Positions 33,774 to 42,029 of a stretch of DNA of 64,000 bases are shown here, in pieces (the first letter of the stretch is position 1; every line of letters begins with the position of its first letter). A program made the position numbers and the translations under genes. Under the pieces are notes generated by a model, which was not told where the DNA came from, did no database searches, and saw nothing but the letters and a program-made list of their open reading frames with translations. Source of the DNA: LC029 sp036676475 (GTDB taxonomy: Bacteria > Bacillota > Bacilli > Aneurinibacillales > RAOX-1); contig JAKFCU010000006.1 in assembly GCA_036676475.1 (NCBI GenBank), positions 54,938 to 118,937 of the forward strand, given 5' to 3'.

Positions 33774-34234
33774 TGCAGGAGTGAGGATTGATCGATTAAC
33801 TCTGGCTGAACATGAGCAATTTTTTTGTTCAGTAAAAAGGCCTGTATAGGGATAAGCGGCCCCGGTCCAGCAATAATCATGAGTGGAAAGGATGTTCGGT
33901 AATGAGTGAGAGCTTTTGCAGTAAAAGATATTCGATCCACTTTACTAGGTTTTAGCTTGGTATAGGGATGACTGTGCCAGTCCCCAATATACCGAAGATG
34001 CTTTCCCCGGCTCTGCAGTTGGCGAGCCCTTCTTAGGCAATATTTATCATCAAAATGAATGGAGTTAGGGAGGTGAATGGCGGAAGGTCCGGGTCCTGTC
34101 GTTTCTGTAATAATCAGGGCTTCAGGGGTTCGAAATCCGATGATGATGCCCCCCGTTTCTTCTCCAGGATGCCGGTTGACCTCATTTTGAATCTGCCGGT
34201 ACGCTCTGTCCGTAATCAAAACTTGTAAGCTCAA
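33746..34234 (-). CDS. Mov34/MPN (JAMM) family metallopeptidase-like protein
   Basis: 162 residues. The JAMM zinc site is complete: glutamate in HPGEETGGIIIGF (about residues 22-34), HSHP in GDWHSHPYTK (about 93-96) and SKVD at about 103-106, fitting E...HxHP-x(7)-SxxD. Prokaryotic JAMM proteins cleave ubiquitin-like or sulfur-carrier C-termini. No such carrier is adjacent; the nearest is MoaD 4 kb away. The start is a TTG at 34234, 7 bases after GGAAG. Confidence 0.82.
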   Translation of the reverse strand: MSLQVLITDRAYRQIQNEVNRHPGEETGGIIIGFRTPEALIITETTGPGPSAIHLPNSIHFDDKYCLRRARQLQSRGKHLRYIGDWHSHPYTKLKPSKVDRISFTAKALTHYRTSFPLMIIAGPGPLIPIQAFLLNKKIAHVQPELIDQSSLLHFKRKAIPY

Positions 34235-34252
34235 AATGTCACTTCCTTTCTA

Positions 34253-34285
34253 GCCGTATGCATATATACTTGATTTCTAAGTATA
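34253..34285 (+). repeat. Family A repeat, right-half copy
   Basis: CCGTATGCATATATACTTGA then TTTCTAAGTATA. The left half is missing; it lies just upstream of the JAMM protein start. Confidence 0.65.
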
Positions 34286-34338
34286 AGAAAGCTACTGGCA
34301 ATGCCGTTTGCGTATAATACTTGATCTCTAAGTATAAA
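34279..34338 (+). repeat. Family A repeat copy flanked by AAGTATAA
   Basis: AAGTATAAGAAAGCTACTGG, CAATGCCGTTTGCGTATAAT, ACTTGATCTCT and then AAGTATAAA at 34330; the two AAGTATAA boundaries are 51 bases apart. Confidence 0.88.
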
Positions 34339-34345
34339 AACGAAA

Positions 34346-34388
34346 ATAGCCCCTCATCCATGATACGCTTGCAGTGGAAAGAGGGGTA
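34346..34388 (-). terminator. Hairpin after the 119-aa gene
   Basis: ATAGCCCCTC and GAGGGGTAT with a ~20-base loop, between family A copies. Confidence 0.5.
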
Positions 34389-34410
34389 TCTTAAACTAGC
34401 CTATATTTTT

Positions 34411-34462
34411 CTTATTTATTGAAGAATATTATACGCATACGGCTAAGCCGGTAGCTTTCCTA
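34411..34462 (-). repeat. Family A repeat copy overlapping a coding end
   Basis: CTTATTTATTGAAGAATATT, ATACGCATACGGCTAAGCCG and GTAGCTTTCC. It supplies the last codons and stop of the gene at 34443. Confidence 0.85.
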
Positions 34463-34802
34463 GTATGCGTTTTTTGAATTCCTGCCATTCTTCTTCGGTT
34501 TCCAGATTGGATATCTCATCGTAAAGCTCGTCAAAGACCTCTTCATTAGAGAAGGATACTTCTTCCTGTTCACCGGAAATCATTTGCTCTATTTTGACTG
34601 CCTGCTCCATTTGATTACGATAAAGAGGGAGAAGAGAGGCCGATAATTCTTTCATAAGCTTTCGTTCTTGTGCCGGATTTCTTTCGACTAACTGCTCATA
34701 GTGATCTACATACTCTTCTTGAGTGAGTGGTGTAAAGTTCTCTGGACTATTTCCCATAAAGATACCGAATCGAAACCGTTCAAGTTCTCTATCCATATTC
34801 AT
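34443..34802 (-). CDS. Uncharacterised 119-aa acidic protein
   Basis: Not recognised. Soluble, Glu-rich and predicted mostly helical (RNPAQERKLMKELSASLLPL, NLETEEEWQEFKKRI). AAAGGAG lies 6 bases before the ATG at 34802. The C-terminal residues LGKLPA and the stop codon are encoded by a family A repeat, so the natural end of the protein may have been altered by the insertion. Function unknown. Confidence 0.62.
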   Translation of the reverse strand: MNMDRELERFRFGIFMGNSPENFTPLTQEEYVDHYEQLVERNPAQERKLMKELSASLLPLYRNQMEQAVKIEQMISGEQEEVSFSNEEVFDELYDEISNLETEEEWQEFKKRILGKLPA

Positions 34803-34955
34803 GTTCAACTCCTTTGATAAGAATAATTTAAATGTGTGATTTTGTTAACAGTATTATTAAGTTAATAATGTTATATTTTAAGGTGGATAAACACATTTCT
34901 TTCTACGTATATCACAAATGGGCGATTCATGCAAAGTTTGGAGAGGAGTAAGCAG

Positions 34956-35402
34956 GTGAGTAAAGTAGACACTTATTCATTATTGGTTAAACAACATGCC
35001 ATGATTAAAGCAGCCCTCGGGGAAGCCCAGAAAGTTATGGATGTGGTTAGGGCACAAGGGAATGTGACGGATTACTTAGATCTTGTTGATAAACTAGAAA
35101 AGATCAAGTACTTATTGCTTGAGCATGGAGAATTTGAGGAAGATCAATTGGTTCCTGTAATAAAGCAGATGTATAACGGGCAAGAAGAGCTTGCTAAATA
35201 TGTAGCGGATGAACATGTTACGTTAGAAAAGGAATTGAACGTCCTCATTCGTATGGTCAAAGAACATATTGAAAACAATCGAGAACAGTTCGATCGGGAC
35301 GTTTATTACCGCATGAAAAAATATTTACACCAAACCATGACTCATTTGGTAGAAGAAGAAATCAGTTTATTTCCTATGATGAAAATGATGTTAGAACAAT
35401 AA
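34956..35402 (+). CDS. Hemerythrin-domain (HHE) protein
   Basis: 148 residues. Histidines and acids at KQHAMI, LLEHGEFEED, DEHVTLEKE and HQTMTHLVEEEISLFP have the spacing of a di-iron HHE bundle. Such proteins bind O2 or NO or take part in Fe-S repair. A GTG at 34956, 7 bases after AGGAG, is preferred over ATG 34929. Fnr, encoded convergently just downstream, also senses O2. The stop codon is inside a family A repeat. Confidence 0.82.
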   Translation: MSKVDTYSLLVKQHAMIKAALGEAQKVMDVVRAQGNVTDYLDLVDKLEKIKYLLLEHGEFEEDQLVPVIKQMYNGQEELAKYVADEHVTLEKELNVLIRMVKEHIENNREQFDRDVYYRMKKYLHQTMTHLVEEEISLFPMMKMMLEQ

Positions 35403-35460
35403 GTATAAGAAAGATACTGGCGAAGCAGTATGCGTATAATACTTGATCTCTAAGTATAAG
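35401..35460 (+). repeat. Family A repeat copy (first of a tandem pair)
   Basis: AAGTATAAGAAAGATACTGG, CGAAGCAGTATGCGTATAAT, ACTTGATCTCT; the next AAGTATAAG starts at 35452, giving a 51-base period. Confidence 0.9.
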
Positions 35461-35509
35461 AAAGCTACTGGCAAGCTGTATGTGTATAAAATTTTTCCAT
35501 AAGTATAAA
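35452..35509 (+). repeat. Family A repeat copy (second of a tandem pair)
   Basis: AAGTATAAGAAAGCTACTGG, CAAGCTGTATGTGTATAAAA and a closing AAGTATAAA at 35501, a 49-base period. Confidence 0.88.
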
Positions 35510-35512
35510 AAT

Positions 35513-35548
35513 GAAGGGACGAACTCAGCAAGACGAGTTTGTCCCCTC
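35513..35548. terminator. Bidirectional terminator of hemerythrin and fnr genes
   Basis: GAAGGGACGAACTC and GAGTTTGTCCCCTC with mismatches, then a T run on the plus strand. Confidence 0.7.
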
Positions 35549-35553
35549 TTTTT

Positions 35554-36261
35554 TTAGATTCGACAAATATCTTCCGGACAACCATCACATTCTAAAAATT
35601 CTTTTAAAAATGTGATATTATGAACTGTAATTAAGCCGTTATCAATACTGATAACTTCATTCTTGCGGAGTTCATTCAGCATACGGTTGACGCTTTCTCT
35701 TGTTGTACCAATAAAATTAGCTAAATCTTTATTGGTAAGAGTTAAATCGATCAAAATTCCATCCTTTACTTTGAGCCCATATGTATTCGTCATACGGACC
35801 AGGGTGGAGTACAATGCTCCATGCTTTCCTAGAAGCATTAAGTCGCGGAATTTAGATTGATTGCGGCGATAGGCGATTCCCATCCATTTCATAAATTCTA
35901 CGGCCAATCGGCTGTTCTTCGTTAGGAGGTCTTCAAGTGCCATACGGGAGATGATACCAACAATACCGGCTTCTAACATTTCAGCTGTAGAAGTGTAAGT
36001 GATATGGGATTGGAAAAGGGCAAGCTCGCCAATCATTTCACCTGGTTTACAGATGTAAAGGGTCAGTTCTTTCCCTTCCAAAGTAGTTTTGCTGATTTTC
36101 ACACTTCCTGAACGAATAAAGTATAAATTTTCAGCCTTGTCTCCATCGATGTATAACATGGTATCCTTAGAATAATGAACATCAACGGCAATGGAATTTA
36201 ATTCGTCTTTGAATTCATCAGGAATCAATTGGAAGAAGGTTTTGTCAGTAGCTTGATCCAA
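35554..36261 (-). CDS. fnr: Fnr-type oxygen-sensing transcription factor (Bacillus type)
   Basis: 235 residues. Cyclic-nucleotide-binding-like N-terminus (YFIRSGSVKISK, GEMIGELALFQ) and Crp-type helix-turn-helix TNKDLANFIGTTRESVNRML at about residues 178-197. The C-terminus CDGCPEDIC gives C-x2-C-x4-C, the spacing of the three cysteines that, with an aspartate, hold the 4Fe-4S cluster of B. subtilis Fnr; E. coli Fnr has them at the N-terminus instead. TTG 36261 follows AGGAGGT by 6-7 bases. It is divergent from tatC. Confidence 0.9.
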   Translation of the reverse strand: MDQATDKTFFQLIPDEFKDELNSIAVDVHYSKDTMLYIDGDKAENLYFIRSGSVKISKTTLEGKELTLYICKPGEMIGELALFQSHITYTSTAEMLEAGIVGIISRMALEDLLTKNSRLAVEFMKWMGIAYRRNQSKFRDLMLLGKHGALYSTLVRMTNTYGLKVKDGILIDLTLTNKDLANFIGTTRESVNRMLNELRKNEVISIDNGLITVHNITFLKEFLECDGCPEDICRI

Positions 36262-36392
36262 CGTCCTACCTCCTTTCATCACATTAGTATAAAAACAACT
36301 TTAATACAGTATTCAATGTACTGAAGTGAAAAAAGTTCGAGCAAACTATTCTTATTTTAACTTATACTAAGTATTATGGGTAGGTGTAAACA

Positions 36393-37163
36393 GTGGTGCA
36401 ACAAGAAAAAAACGAAAATGCAATTCCTCTCACCGAACACTTGGCAGAATTAAGAAAACGTATTATTTATTGCCTGGGATTTTTTATTCTAGCTATGATC
36501 ATTGGTTTTGTTTTTTCTGGAGATGTCGTCAATCATTTGAAAAATGATCCGGCCGCTCGAGAACTGGAATGGCATGTATTCGGAATGTCGGATGCTCTGT
36601 CTGTGTATATGAAAGTTTCTCTTGTCTTTGGGCTTATTTTGTCCATTCCTTTTTTTCTCTATCAAATTTGGGCATTTGTAAAACCGGGACTAAAGGAAAC
36701 CGAACAAAAAGTGGCTTTACGGTTTATCCCTGCTGCCACGCTTTTGTTTATCATTGGAATTAGTTTTGGTTACTATGTGCTGTTTCCTATGGTTACCCAT
36801 TTTATGTTAGCCATGACGGAAACTTTACAAGCCCAAGAGATGTTTGGAATTACTCAATACTTCAGTTTTATGTTTTCGATTGTTTTGCCTTTTGGTCTAT
36901 TATTTGAGTTACCCATTATCGTGATGTTCTTGACACGATTGCGTATCGTAAATCCGATCCGATTGGCTAAAATGAGGAGGCTAGCTTATTTTGTTTTAGT
37001 TGTTGTTGCTATTACCATCACGCCTCCAGAGATTATTTCTGATTTTTTAGTCACGATCCCTCTGCTGTTATTGTATGAATTCAGTATTTGGCTTTCCAAA
37101 GGGATTTATAAAAAGCAACTGGAAGAGGACCAAAAGTGGTTAGGCAAAGAAGATGAAGAATAA
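36393..37163 (+). CDS. tatC: Sec-independent protein translocase TatC
   Basis: 256 residues and six membrane segments. The N-terminal LTEHLAELRKRIIYCLGFF is the TatC signature that recognises twin-arginine signal peptides; the later PFFLYQIWAFVKPGLKETEQ is also diagnostic. TatC forms the receptor core of the Tat pathway that exports folded, cofactor-containing enzymes. The start is GTG 36393. No tatA is next to it. mobB follows after 24 bases. Confidence 0.93.
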   Translation: MVQQEKNENAIPLTEHLAELRKRIIYCLGFFILAMIIGFVFSGDVVNHLKNDPAARELEWHVFGMSDALSVYMKVSLVFGLILSIPFFLYQIWAFVKPGLKETEQKVALRFIPAATLLFIIGISFGYYVLFPMVTHFMLAMTETLQAQEMFGITQYFSFMFSIVLPFGLLFELPIIVMFLTRLRIVNPIRLAKMRRLAYFVLVVVAITITPPEIISDFLVTIPLLLLYEFSIWLSKGIYKKQLEEDQKWLGKEDEE

Positions 37164-37187
37164 ATTAAACATTGACGGAGAGATAAT

Positions 37188-37700
37188 ATGCTGCAAAAAG
37201 CGGTTATTCAGATTGTAGGGTTCAAGAATAGCGGAAAAACGGAAACGAGCTGTGAAATGATTAGGAGATTTGTGGAAAAGGGATGGGAGGTTGGAAGTAT
37301 TAAACATGATGCCCACCATTTTGAAGTAGATTATCCCGGGAAAGACACATGGAAACACCGGGAGGCGGGAGCTTCCGTTGTGGCCATTACTTCTCAACAG
37401 AAAACAGCGATTATGGAACAGCGGTCTTCGAGTCTGCAAGAGCTTATAGATCGAATACATAAAGTAGATGTGGTGATCGTGGAAGGCTATAAATTTGCCG
37501 ATTTTCCTAAAGTGGTCATTATTCGCAGTGAAGAAGATCTTCATCTTCTGGATGAAACTACGCAAATTGTTGCGATTTCCACCTGGTTTCCATACGAGCA
37601 TCCAACGATACCCGTGTTTGAAAAAGATGATTACGAGCGAATTTTCCACACGATCTTGCAGCAACTAAATGACAATGCAAAGGGGAGAACAACTAAATGA
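37188..37700 (+). CDS. mobB: Molybdopterin-guanine dinucleotide biosynthesis adapter MobB
   Basis: 170 residues. P-loop GFKNSGKTET at about residues 8-17 and the family-typical GSIKHDAHHFEVD and VVIVEGYKFA. MobB binds GTP and assists MobA in attaching GMP to molybdopterin. The stop overlaps the moaE start (ATGA), so the genes are coupled. mobA is not in the window. Confidence 0.92.
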   Translation: MLQKAVIQIVGFKNSGKTETSCEMIRRFVEKGWEVGSIKHDAHHFEVDYPGKDTWKHREAGASVVAITSQQKTAIMEQRSSSLQELIDRIHKVDVVIVEGYKFADFPKVVIIRSEEDLHLLDETTQIVAISTWFPYEHPTIPVFEKDDYERIFHTILQQLNDNAKGRTTK

Positions 37701-38161
37701 AAAATTTTGCCATTACCAAAGACAAAATTGAGATCCAACCGTTAATTGATTACGTTACCCATCCGCATGCGGGAGCTATTGCTACTTTTATTGGAACGGT
37801 ACGGGAAATCACCAAGGGGAAAAAAACCTTATATTTAGAGTATCAAGCTTATGAGGAAATGGCGGAAAAGAAGCTCAAGCAAATTGGTGATGAGATTATG
37901 GCACGATACCCTGAAGCTCGCGTAGCTATCATCCACCGGATAGGTCATCTGGATATTACCGATGTTGCAGTGGCCATTGCCGTTTCTACCCCTCATCGTG
38001 ATGCCTCTTTTGAAATGAGCCGTTATGCCATTGAACGGATCAAGGAGATTGTACCGATCTGGAAAAAGGAAAACTGGGAAGATGGGCAAAGCTGGATTGG
38101 TGACCAGAAGGAACAGGTGGCTTATCCTACTGGGAAGCCAGATGGGAAGGAGGTAGAATAA
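37697..38161 (+). CDS. moaE: Molybdopterin synthase catalytic subunit MoaE
   Basis: 154 residues. IATFIGTVRE, LEYQAYEEMA, IIHRIGHLDITDVAVAIAVS and the catalytic-lysine region IWKKENWEDGQSW are all family blocks. With MoaD it inserts the two dithiolene sulfurs into precursor Z. It overlaps mobB and is followed by moaD after 1 base. Confidence 0.94.
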   Translation: MKNFAITKDKIEIQPLIDYVTHPHAGAIATFIGTVREITKGKKTLYLEYQAYEEMAEKKLKQIGDEIMARYPEARVAIIHRIGHLDITDVAVAIAVSTPHRDASFEMSRYAIERIKEIVPIWKKENWEDGQSWIGDQKEQVAYPTGKPDGKEVE

Positions 38162-38162
38162 T

Positions 38163-38408
38163 ATGATTCGTATTCTTTTATTTGCTGGATTGGCAGAAGC
38201 TGCTGGATTGCAGCAAGTAACCTTGGATACCGGTGTTGAGTCCCTAACGATTAAAGACATTCAATCATTATTAGCTGAGCGCTATCCTAATCTCGGAGAT
38301 TTGTTAGAAAAAAGCATGGCGGCAGTGAATCAGGAGTATGCCGCCCCGGATAAACAAGTAACTTCAGCCGATGAAGTGGCGTTTATTCCCCCAGTAAGCG
38401 GTGGGTAG
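38163..38408 (+). CDS. moaD: Molybdopterin synthase sulfur carrier subunit MoaD
   Basis: 81 residues, beta-grasp fold, ending in PPVSGG; the C-terminal Gly-Gly is adenylated and thiocarboxylated to carry sulfur to MoaE. Directly follows moaE. Confidence 0.94.
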   Translation: MIRILLFAGLAEAAGLQQVTLDTGVESLTIKDIQSLLAERYPNLGDLLEKSMAAVNQEYAAPDKQVTSADEVAFIPPVSGG

Positions 38409-38476
38409 TTCAATACTTCGTCCGTCTTCTCTATGATACGAAATAGGAGTATAACGGAAACAGGACGGAGATGATC

Positions 38477-39694
38477 ATGTTGAAATTATGGAGACGGAAT
38501 CTTGCCATTTTATGTGTGGCTCAATTTTTTGTCATGGCAGCCATGAGCTTGATTATCCCTTTTCTCCCGTTATACTTGAAACATGATATGGGCATCGTCG
38601 ATGAGAAAGCCTTGCACCTTTGGACAGGTGTCATTTTTGGTGCGAATTTCTTATCGGCGTTTATATTTTCTCCTATCTGGGGAAAGCTGGCAGACAAGCA
38701 TGGGCGCAAAATCATGCTTATTCGAAGCGGTTTTGGCATGGCTCTTGTCGTGGGTGCTATGGGGCTAGTTACATCGCCGTTACACTTACTATTCCTTCGT
38801 TTTCTAAATGGTACGATCTCGGGGTTTATTCCTGCGTCGATCGCCCTTGTTTCAACTAATACGCCGGAGAAGCAATCCGGATTTGCCTTAGGTACTCTTC
38901 AGGCTGCCGGGGTGGGAGGATCTGTATGCGGTCCTTTTTTGGGAGGGCTGTTGGCTGAATGGATTGGCTTTCGGCATATTTTTTATGTGACAGGAATCCT
39001 TTTGTTCTGTGCGGCTGTTCTCGTCACGTTATTTGTGACGGAAATCAATAAACCGGATAAGAAAAAAGTAGAGAATACAGGCTACATAGAAGATTTCAAA
39101 AAAATCATGCGAACTCAACCCTTGCCTGCCTTGTTTATTTCAAGCTTTTTGATTCAAATGGCCATGTTGGGCACCACACCTTTCATTACCAGTTTTGTTG
39201 AAGAATTATGGAAAAAGCAAGAGATGATATCCATTTTGTCCGGTTCGGCTATATCTATTACCGGTTTTGCAACGATGATTTTTTCTCCTTTTCTCGGTAA
39301 ATGGGGAGATCGGATTGGATCCCAGAAGGTACTATATTTCTCGCTTCTTGGTGCTGCAATTTCTCTTATTCCCCACGCTTTTGTTCTCCATGTATGGCAA
39401 CTCTTTATTTGCCGATTTTTGTTGGGAATGTGTGTGGGAGGAATGCTGCCAAGCGTAAATGCCTTAATAAGGCATTATGCACCGAAGCAGATGGAGAGCC
39501 GAACGTATGGCTATAGTAATATGAGCATCTTCCTAGGGAACATGCTCGGACCTATACTGGGAGGATGGGTATCTGGCTGGATTTCTTTGAGGGGCTTGTT
39601 TTTAGTAGCTGCTGTATTCATTCTAGCCACTGCCGTTTGGGTCAAGAATCAACTTCTAAATGATACGACTAAGCCTACTGCCATCAGACAGTAG
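38477..39694 (+). CDS. MFS transporter, drug:H+ antiporter type
   Basis: 405 residues and about 12 membrane segments. Motif A as GKLADKHGRKIML after helix 2 and its repeat GKWGDRIGSQKVL in the second half; SIALVSTNTPEKQSG between. It resembles 12-TM DHA1 multidrug exporters more than nitrate transporters, despite the molybdopterin genes upstream. CGGAG 6 bases before favours ATG 38477 over 38471. Substrate unknown. Confidence 0.85.
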   Translation: MLKLWRRNLAILCVAQFFVMAAMSLIIPFLPLYLKHDMGIVDEKALHLWTGVIFGANFLSAFIFSPIWGKLADKHGRKIMLIRSGFGMALVVGAMGLVTSPLHLLFLRFLNGTISGFIPASIALVSTNTPEKQSGFALGTLQAAGVGGSVCGPFLGGLLAEWIGFRHIFYVTGILLFCAAVLVTLFVTEINKPDKKKVENTGYIEDFKKIMRTQPLPALFISSFLIQMAMLGTTPFITSFVEELWKKQEMISILSGSAISITGFATMIFSPFLGKWGDRIGSQKVLYFSLLGAAISLIPHAFVLHVWQLFICRFLLGMCVGGMLPSVNALIRHYAPKQMESRTYGYSNMSIFLGNMLGPILGGWVSGWISLRGLFLVAAVFILATAVWVKNQLLNDTTKPTAIRQ

Positions 39695-39702
39695 GCTTTT
39701 TA
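39671..39702 (+). terminator. Terminator overlapping the MFS gene end
   Basis: AAGCCTACTG (39671-39680) with CAGTAGGCTT (39689-39698) then T3. The coding end, including the stop, is part of the stem-loop. Confidence 0.85.
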
Positions 39703-39803
39703 CCATTACAGTAGTGCTTCTTCTTGATAATGCTTGTTATAAGTATATCCTTTTCTTATTTATCCCAAAATAGAGGGAGTACATGCCAGAAGGAGTGGAA
39801 ATC

Positions 39804-40769
39804 ATGGGTATCATTGAACTGCAACCAGAATTGCGAACTGCGGGTGGAGAGGCTTTGTCCATTCATTGCCATGGAGATTGGGTTGGGGATCTATATTTGA
39901 TTTATCGTGAAAATGATTTATTGACAGGAACGATTCACCTCGATGAAGAGTATGTCAATGCGGATGAAGTGGATGAAATCATTTCTGAGCTTCGTTCTTA
40001 CATCACCAGTCTTTCCTATGCCCTAAATGTTAACGACCATAATGTCAATGTGTTTTATGGAGCCTATTCCCTACTGGAGGATTATATCGATCCCTTTTTA
40101 GAGGAGGAAGACGATGAAGATATTCAGGATATTAAAGGTTATGAGCGTTGGATCGTTGGGCAAGGGGATCAAGGCATTGAATATCAAGTGTATGATGATG
40201 AAGGTGACTTGGTAGCTGAAGCGGTAGTGGATATTAAGGAAACCAGAATTGTAGGAGAGATCCATTTTACCCACGAGCCTACTGAACAGGAAATGGAAGA
40301 TATTGAAGCGATCTTGTTGAAAGATTACGATCATGATTTGATTGATCAATATAATTTTACATTCTTTGTAAACGGTGCCGAGTATGAACAAGTTGAAATC
40401 GAAACAGTGGATGAATTAGAAGACGAATTAGAGGAAGAAGAGAATGCTAATGTCATTCAACTTTTAGATAGGCAAGAAGAAGAAGATGATTATGAGGAAA
40501 GGGAAAGAGCGGAGGTTGTTTTTGATCTGGTAGATAAAAATAATGAGCCTTTAGCTGAGGCTACTTTCCTCTATTCCGAGGATGGAGTAGATGTGTCGGT
40601 TGAATTGGCGATCAAGCCTACAGAGGATACCGGCCACCATCTCATGCAAACCATCTTCAATGAAGCTTTAACCGATCCAATGGAATGGGTCAATATACGC
40701 ATGTATTATCGTGGAAAAGTGGTAGATGGCTTTCACTTTGAAAGAGGGAAAAAACCTGAGCAAGTATAA
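39804..40769 (+). CDS. Uncharacterised acidic protein with a threefold repeated domain
   Basis: 321 residues, not recognised. Three similar modules of ~75-80 residues can be seen: about 15-85 (DWVGDLYLIYRENDLLTGTI), 105-180 (YQVYDDEGDLVAEAVVDIKE) and 220-300 (FDLVDKNNEPLAEATFLYSE). Each continues with a strand such as VGEIHF, then PTE or an acidic helix and a terminal strand ending FF.NG or YYRGK. Acidic linkers (EEEDDEDIQD, DELEDELEEEE) join them. AGAAGGAG 8 bases upstream selects ATG 39804. No membrane segments. Function unknown. Confidence 0.7.
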   Translation: MGIIELQPELRTAGGEALSIHCHGDWVGDLYLIYRENDLLTGTIHLDEEYVNADEVDEIISELRSYITSLSYALNVNDHNVNVFYGAYSLLEDYIDPFLEEEDDEDIQDIKGYERWIVGQGDQGIEYQVYDDEGDLVAEAVVDIKETRIVGEIHFTHEPTEQEMEDIEAILLKDYDHDLIDQYNFTFFVNGAEYEQVEIETVDELEDELEEEENANVIQLLDRQEEEDDYEERERAEVVFDLVDKNNEPLAEATFLYSEDGVDVSVELAIKPTEDTGHHLMQTIFNEALTDPMEWVNIRMYYRGKVVDGFHFERGKKPEQV

Positions 40770-40778
40770 TTAGGAAAT

Positions 40779-40816
40779 AGGGTGCGCCATTCTAGTCATG
40801 GGCACCCTTTGTTTTT
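40779..40816 (+). terminator. Terminator of the threefold-repeat protein gene
   Basis: AGGGTGC (40779-40785) with GCACCCT (40802-40808), then a T-rich tract. Confidence 0.75.
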
Positions 40817-40953
40817 TTGGGGAAGTTGGCGGATACATTGAAATTTTGGCGGATAAAAACGGGAAGCAAGGATGTTCATCGTATTTAATAGCGTTGGAAA
40901 TCATGTACTTTAGTCCAAATGACTAAGGTATTTTTTGTTTAGATTAGTAATAG

Positions 40954-40983
40954 TTGACAGAAAAACCCACATAGGTGTAAATT
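40954..40983 (+). promoter_or_regulatory. Candidate promoter of the phasin-like gene
   Basis: TTGACA (40954-40959), 18 bases, TAAATT (40978-40983). The -35 is perfect and the -10 is weak. The surrounding 299-base gap shows nothing else. Confidence 0.45.
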
Positions 40984-41068
40984 ACATATATAAGAAAATT
41001 TTATTAAATGCAGGACTCAGCAACAACGGTTCCAATATAAATGATCATATCAGAGGGAGGATGTAAAA

Positions 41069-41971
41069 ATGTCTAAACAAATTACAAAAAGAAGTAAAGC
41101 CGCTAATCAAGTGGCTAAACCGGAAGTGGAAAATCAAGTGGCTAAACCGGAAGTGGAAAATCAAGTGGCTGAACCAGAAGTGGAAAATCAAGTGGCTAAA
41201 CCGGAAGTGGAAAACCAAGTGACTAAACTGGAAGTGGGAAATCAAGTGGCTAAACCAGAAGTGGGAAATCAAGTGGCTGAACCGGAAGTGGAAAATCAAG
41301 TGGCTGAACGAGAAGTAGAAAATCAGGTGGCTAAACCAGAAGTGGAAAATCAAGTGGCTGAACCGGAAGTGGAAGATCAAGTGGCTGAACCAGAAGTAGA
41401 AAATCAGGTGGCTGAACCAGAAGTAGAAAATCAAGTATCTCAACCGGAAGTGGAAAATTTTGTTGATGTATTGGATCTTGTATGGGATGGATGGTTAAGC
41501 AGTGTTAAATTAGTACAAGCTTACCAACGTGAAACTGAAGATATGGTTTTCAAAGCGATCGAACGTCAAAAGGATATTTGGTTGCAATCAAGAGAAAATC
41601 TTGAAAAAGCGGAGAATGAAATCAATAAATTTGCGGATGATGCAAAAATTTATTTTTTTGAAAATATTAAAAGCCTGAATGGGGGCTCCAAATCTAAGAA
41701 CGTTGAAGAATGGAACGAGCAGGTTGAAGAAATAACTGACCACCTGCAACAATTATTTGGAACACCTGGTATTGCTACTAGTAACCTGGTAGGACAATCA
41801 CTTGAGCAAATGGAATCCATATTGAAAACGATGATTCAACATCAACAAAAGAGCCAAAACGAACTTCAAACATTACTGGAGAATTTTATCGATCAGGTAA
41901 AGGCAAGCAATAAAGTTATTAAGGATACATGGGAAACAAGCAACAGCTCTGCATTTAATATGTTCAAATAA
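41069..41971 (+). CDS. Phasin-like protein with a 13-unit NQVAxPEVE repeat
   Basis: 300 residues. After 12 residues there are 13 copies of a 9-residue unit (NQVAKPEVE, NQVAEPEVE and variants) up to about residue 129. The remaining 170 residues are helical with no membrane segments (FVDVLDLVWDGWLSSVKLVQ, RQKDIWLQSRENLEKAENEI) and recall Bacillus phasins that coat polyhydroxyalkanoate granules; this is a tentative match. GGGAGGATG precedes the ATG. It is a single-gene unit ended by a 17-bp terminator. No PHA synthase gene is in the window. Confidence 0.6.
   Translation: MSKQITKRSKAANQVAKPEVENQVAKPEVENQVAEPEVENQVAKPEVENQVTKLEVGNQVAKPEVGNQVAEPEVENQVAEREVENQVAKPEVENQVAEPEVEDQVAEPEVENQVAEPEVENQVSQPEVENFVDVLDLVWDGWLSSVKLVQAYQRETEDMVFKAIERQKDIWLQSRENLEKAENEINKFADDAKIYFFENIKSLNGGSKSKNVEEWNEQVEEITDHLQQLFGTPGIATSNLVGQSLEQMESILKTMIQHQQKSQNELQTLLENFIDQVKASNKVIKDTWETSNSSAFNMFK
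41105..41455 (+). repeat. 27-bp coding minisatellite, 13 units
   Basis: Thirteen tandem 27-base units, each a variant of AATCAAGTGGCTAAACCGGA followed by AGTGGAA, without frame breaks. The units differ mainly at the Lys/Glu codon (AAA/GAA). Confidence 0.95.
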
Positions 41972-42029
41972 TCAAGTACATTCATCTTCAAACCACACAG
42001 TTAATTTTGAACATAAAAATCGTATCTAA

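Noticed and set aside
35401..35509. CRISPR array
   Set aside because: The repeated octamer with ~50-base period is a tandem family A dimer; the 'spacers' are themselves similar to each other and there are no cas genes.
37140..38260. Minus-strand open frames opposite mobB and moaE
   Set aside because: Antisense to well-recognised molybdopterin genes; composition is not protein-like.
41045..41443. Long minus-strand open frame of FHFWFSHLI-type repeats
   Set aside because: It is the antisense shadow of the 27-bp repeats in the phasin-like gene; no ribosome binding site and implausible composition.
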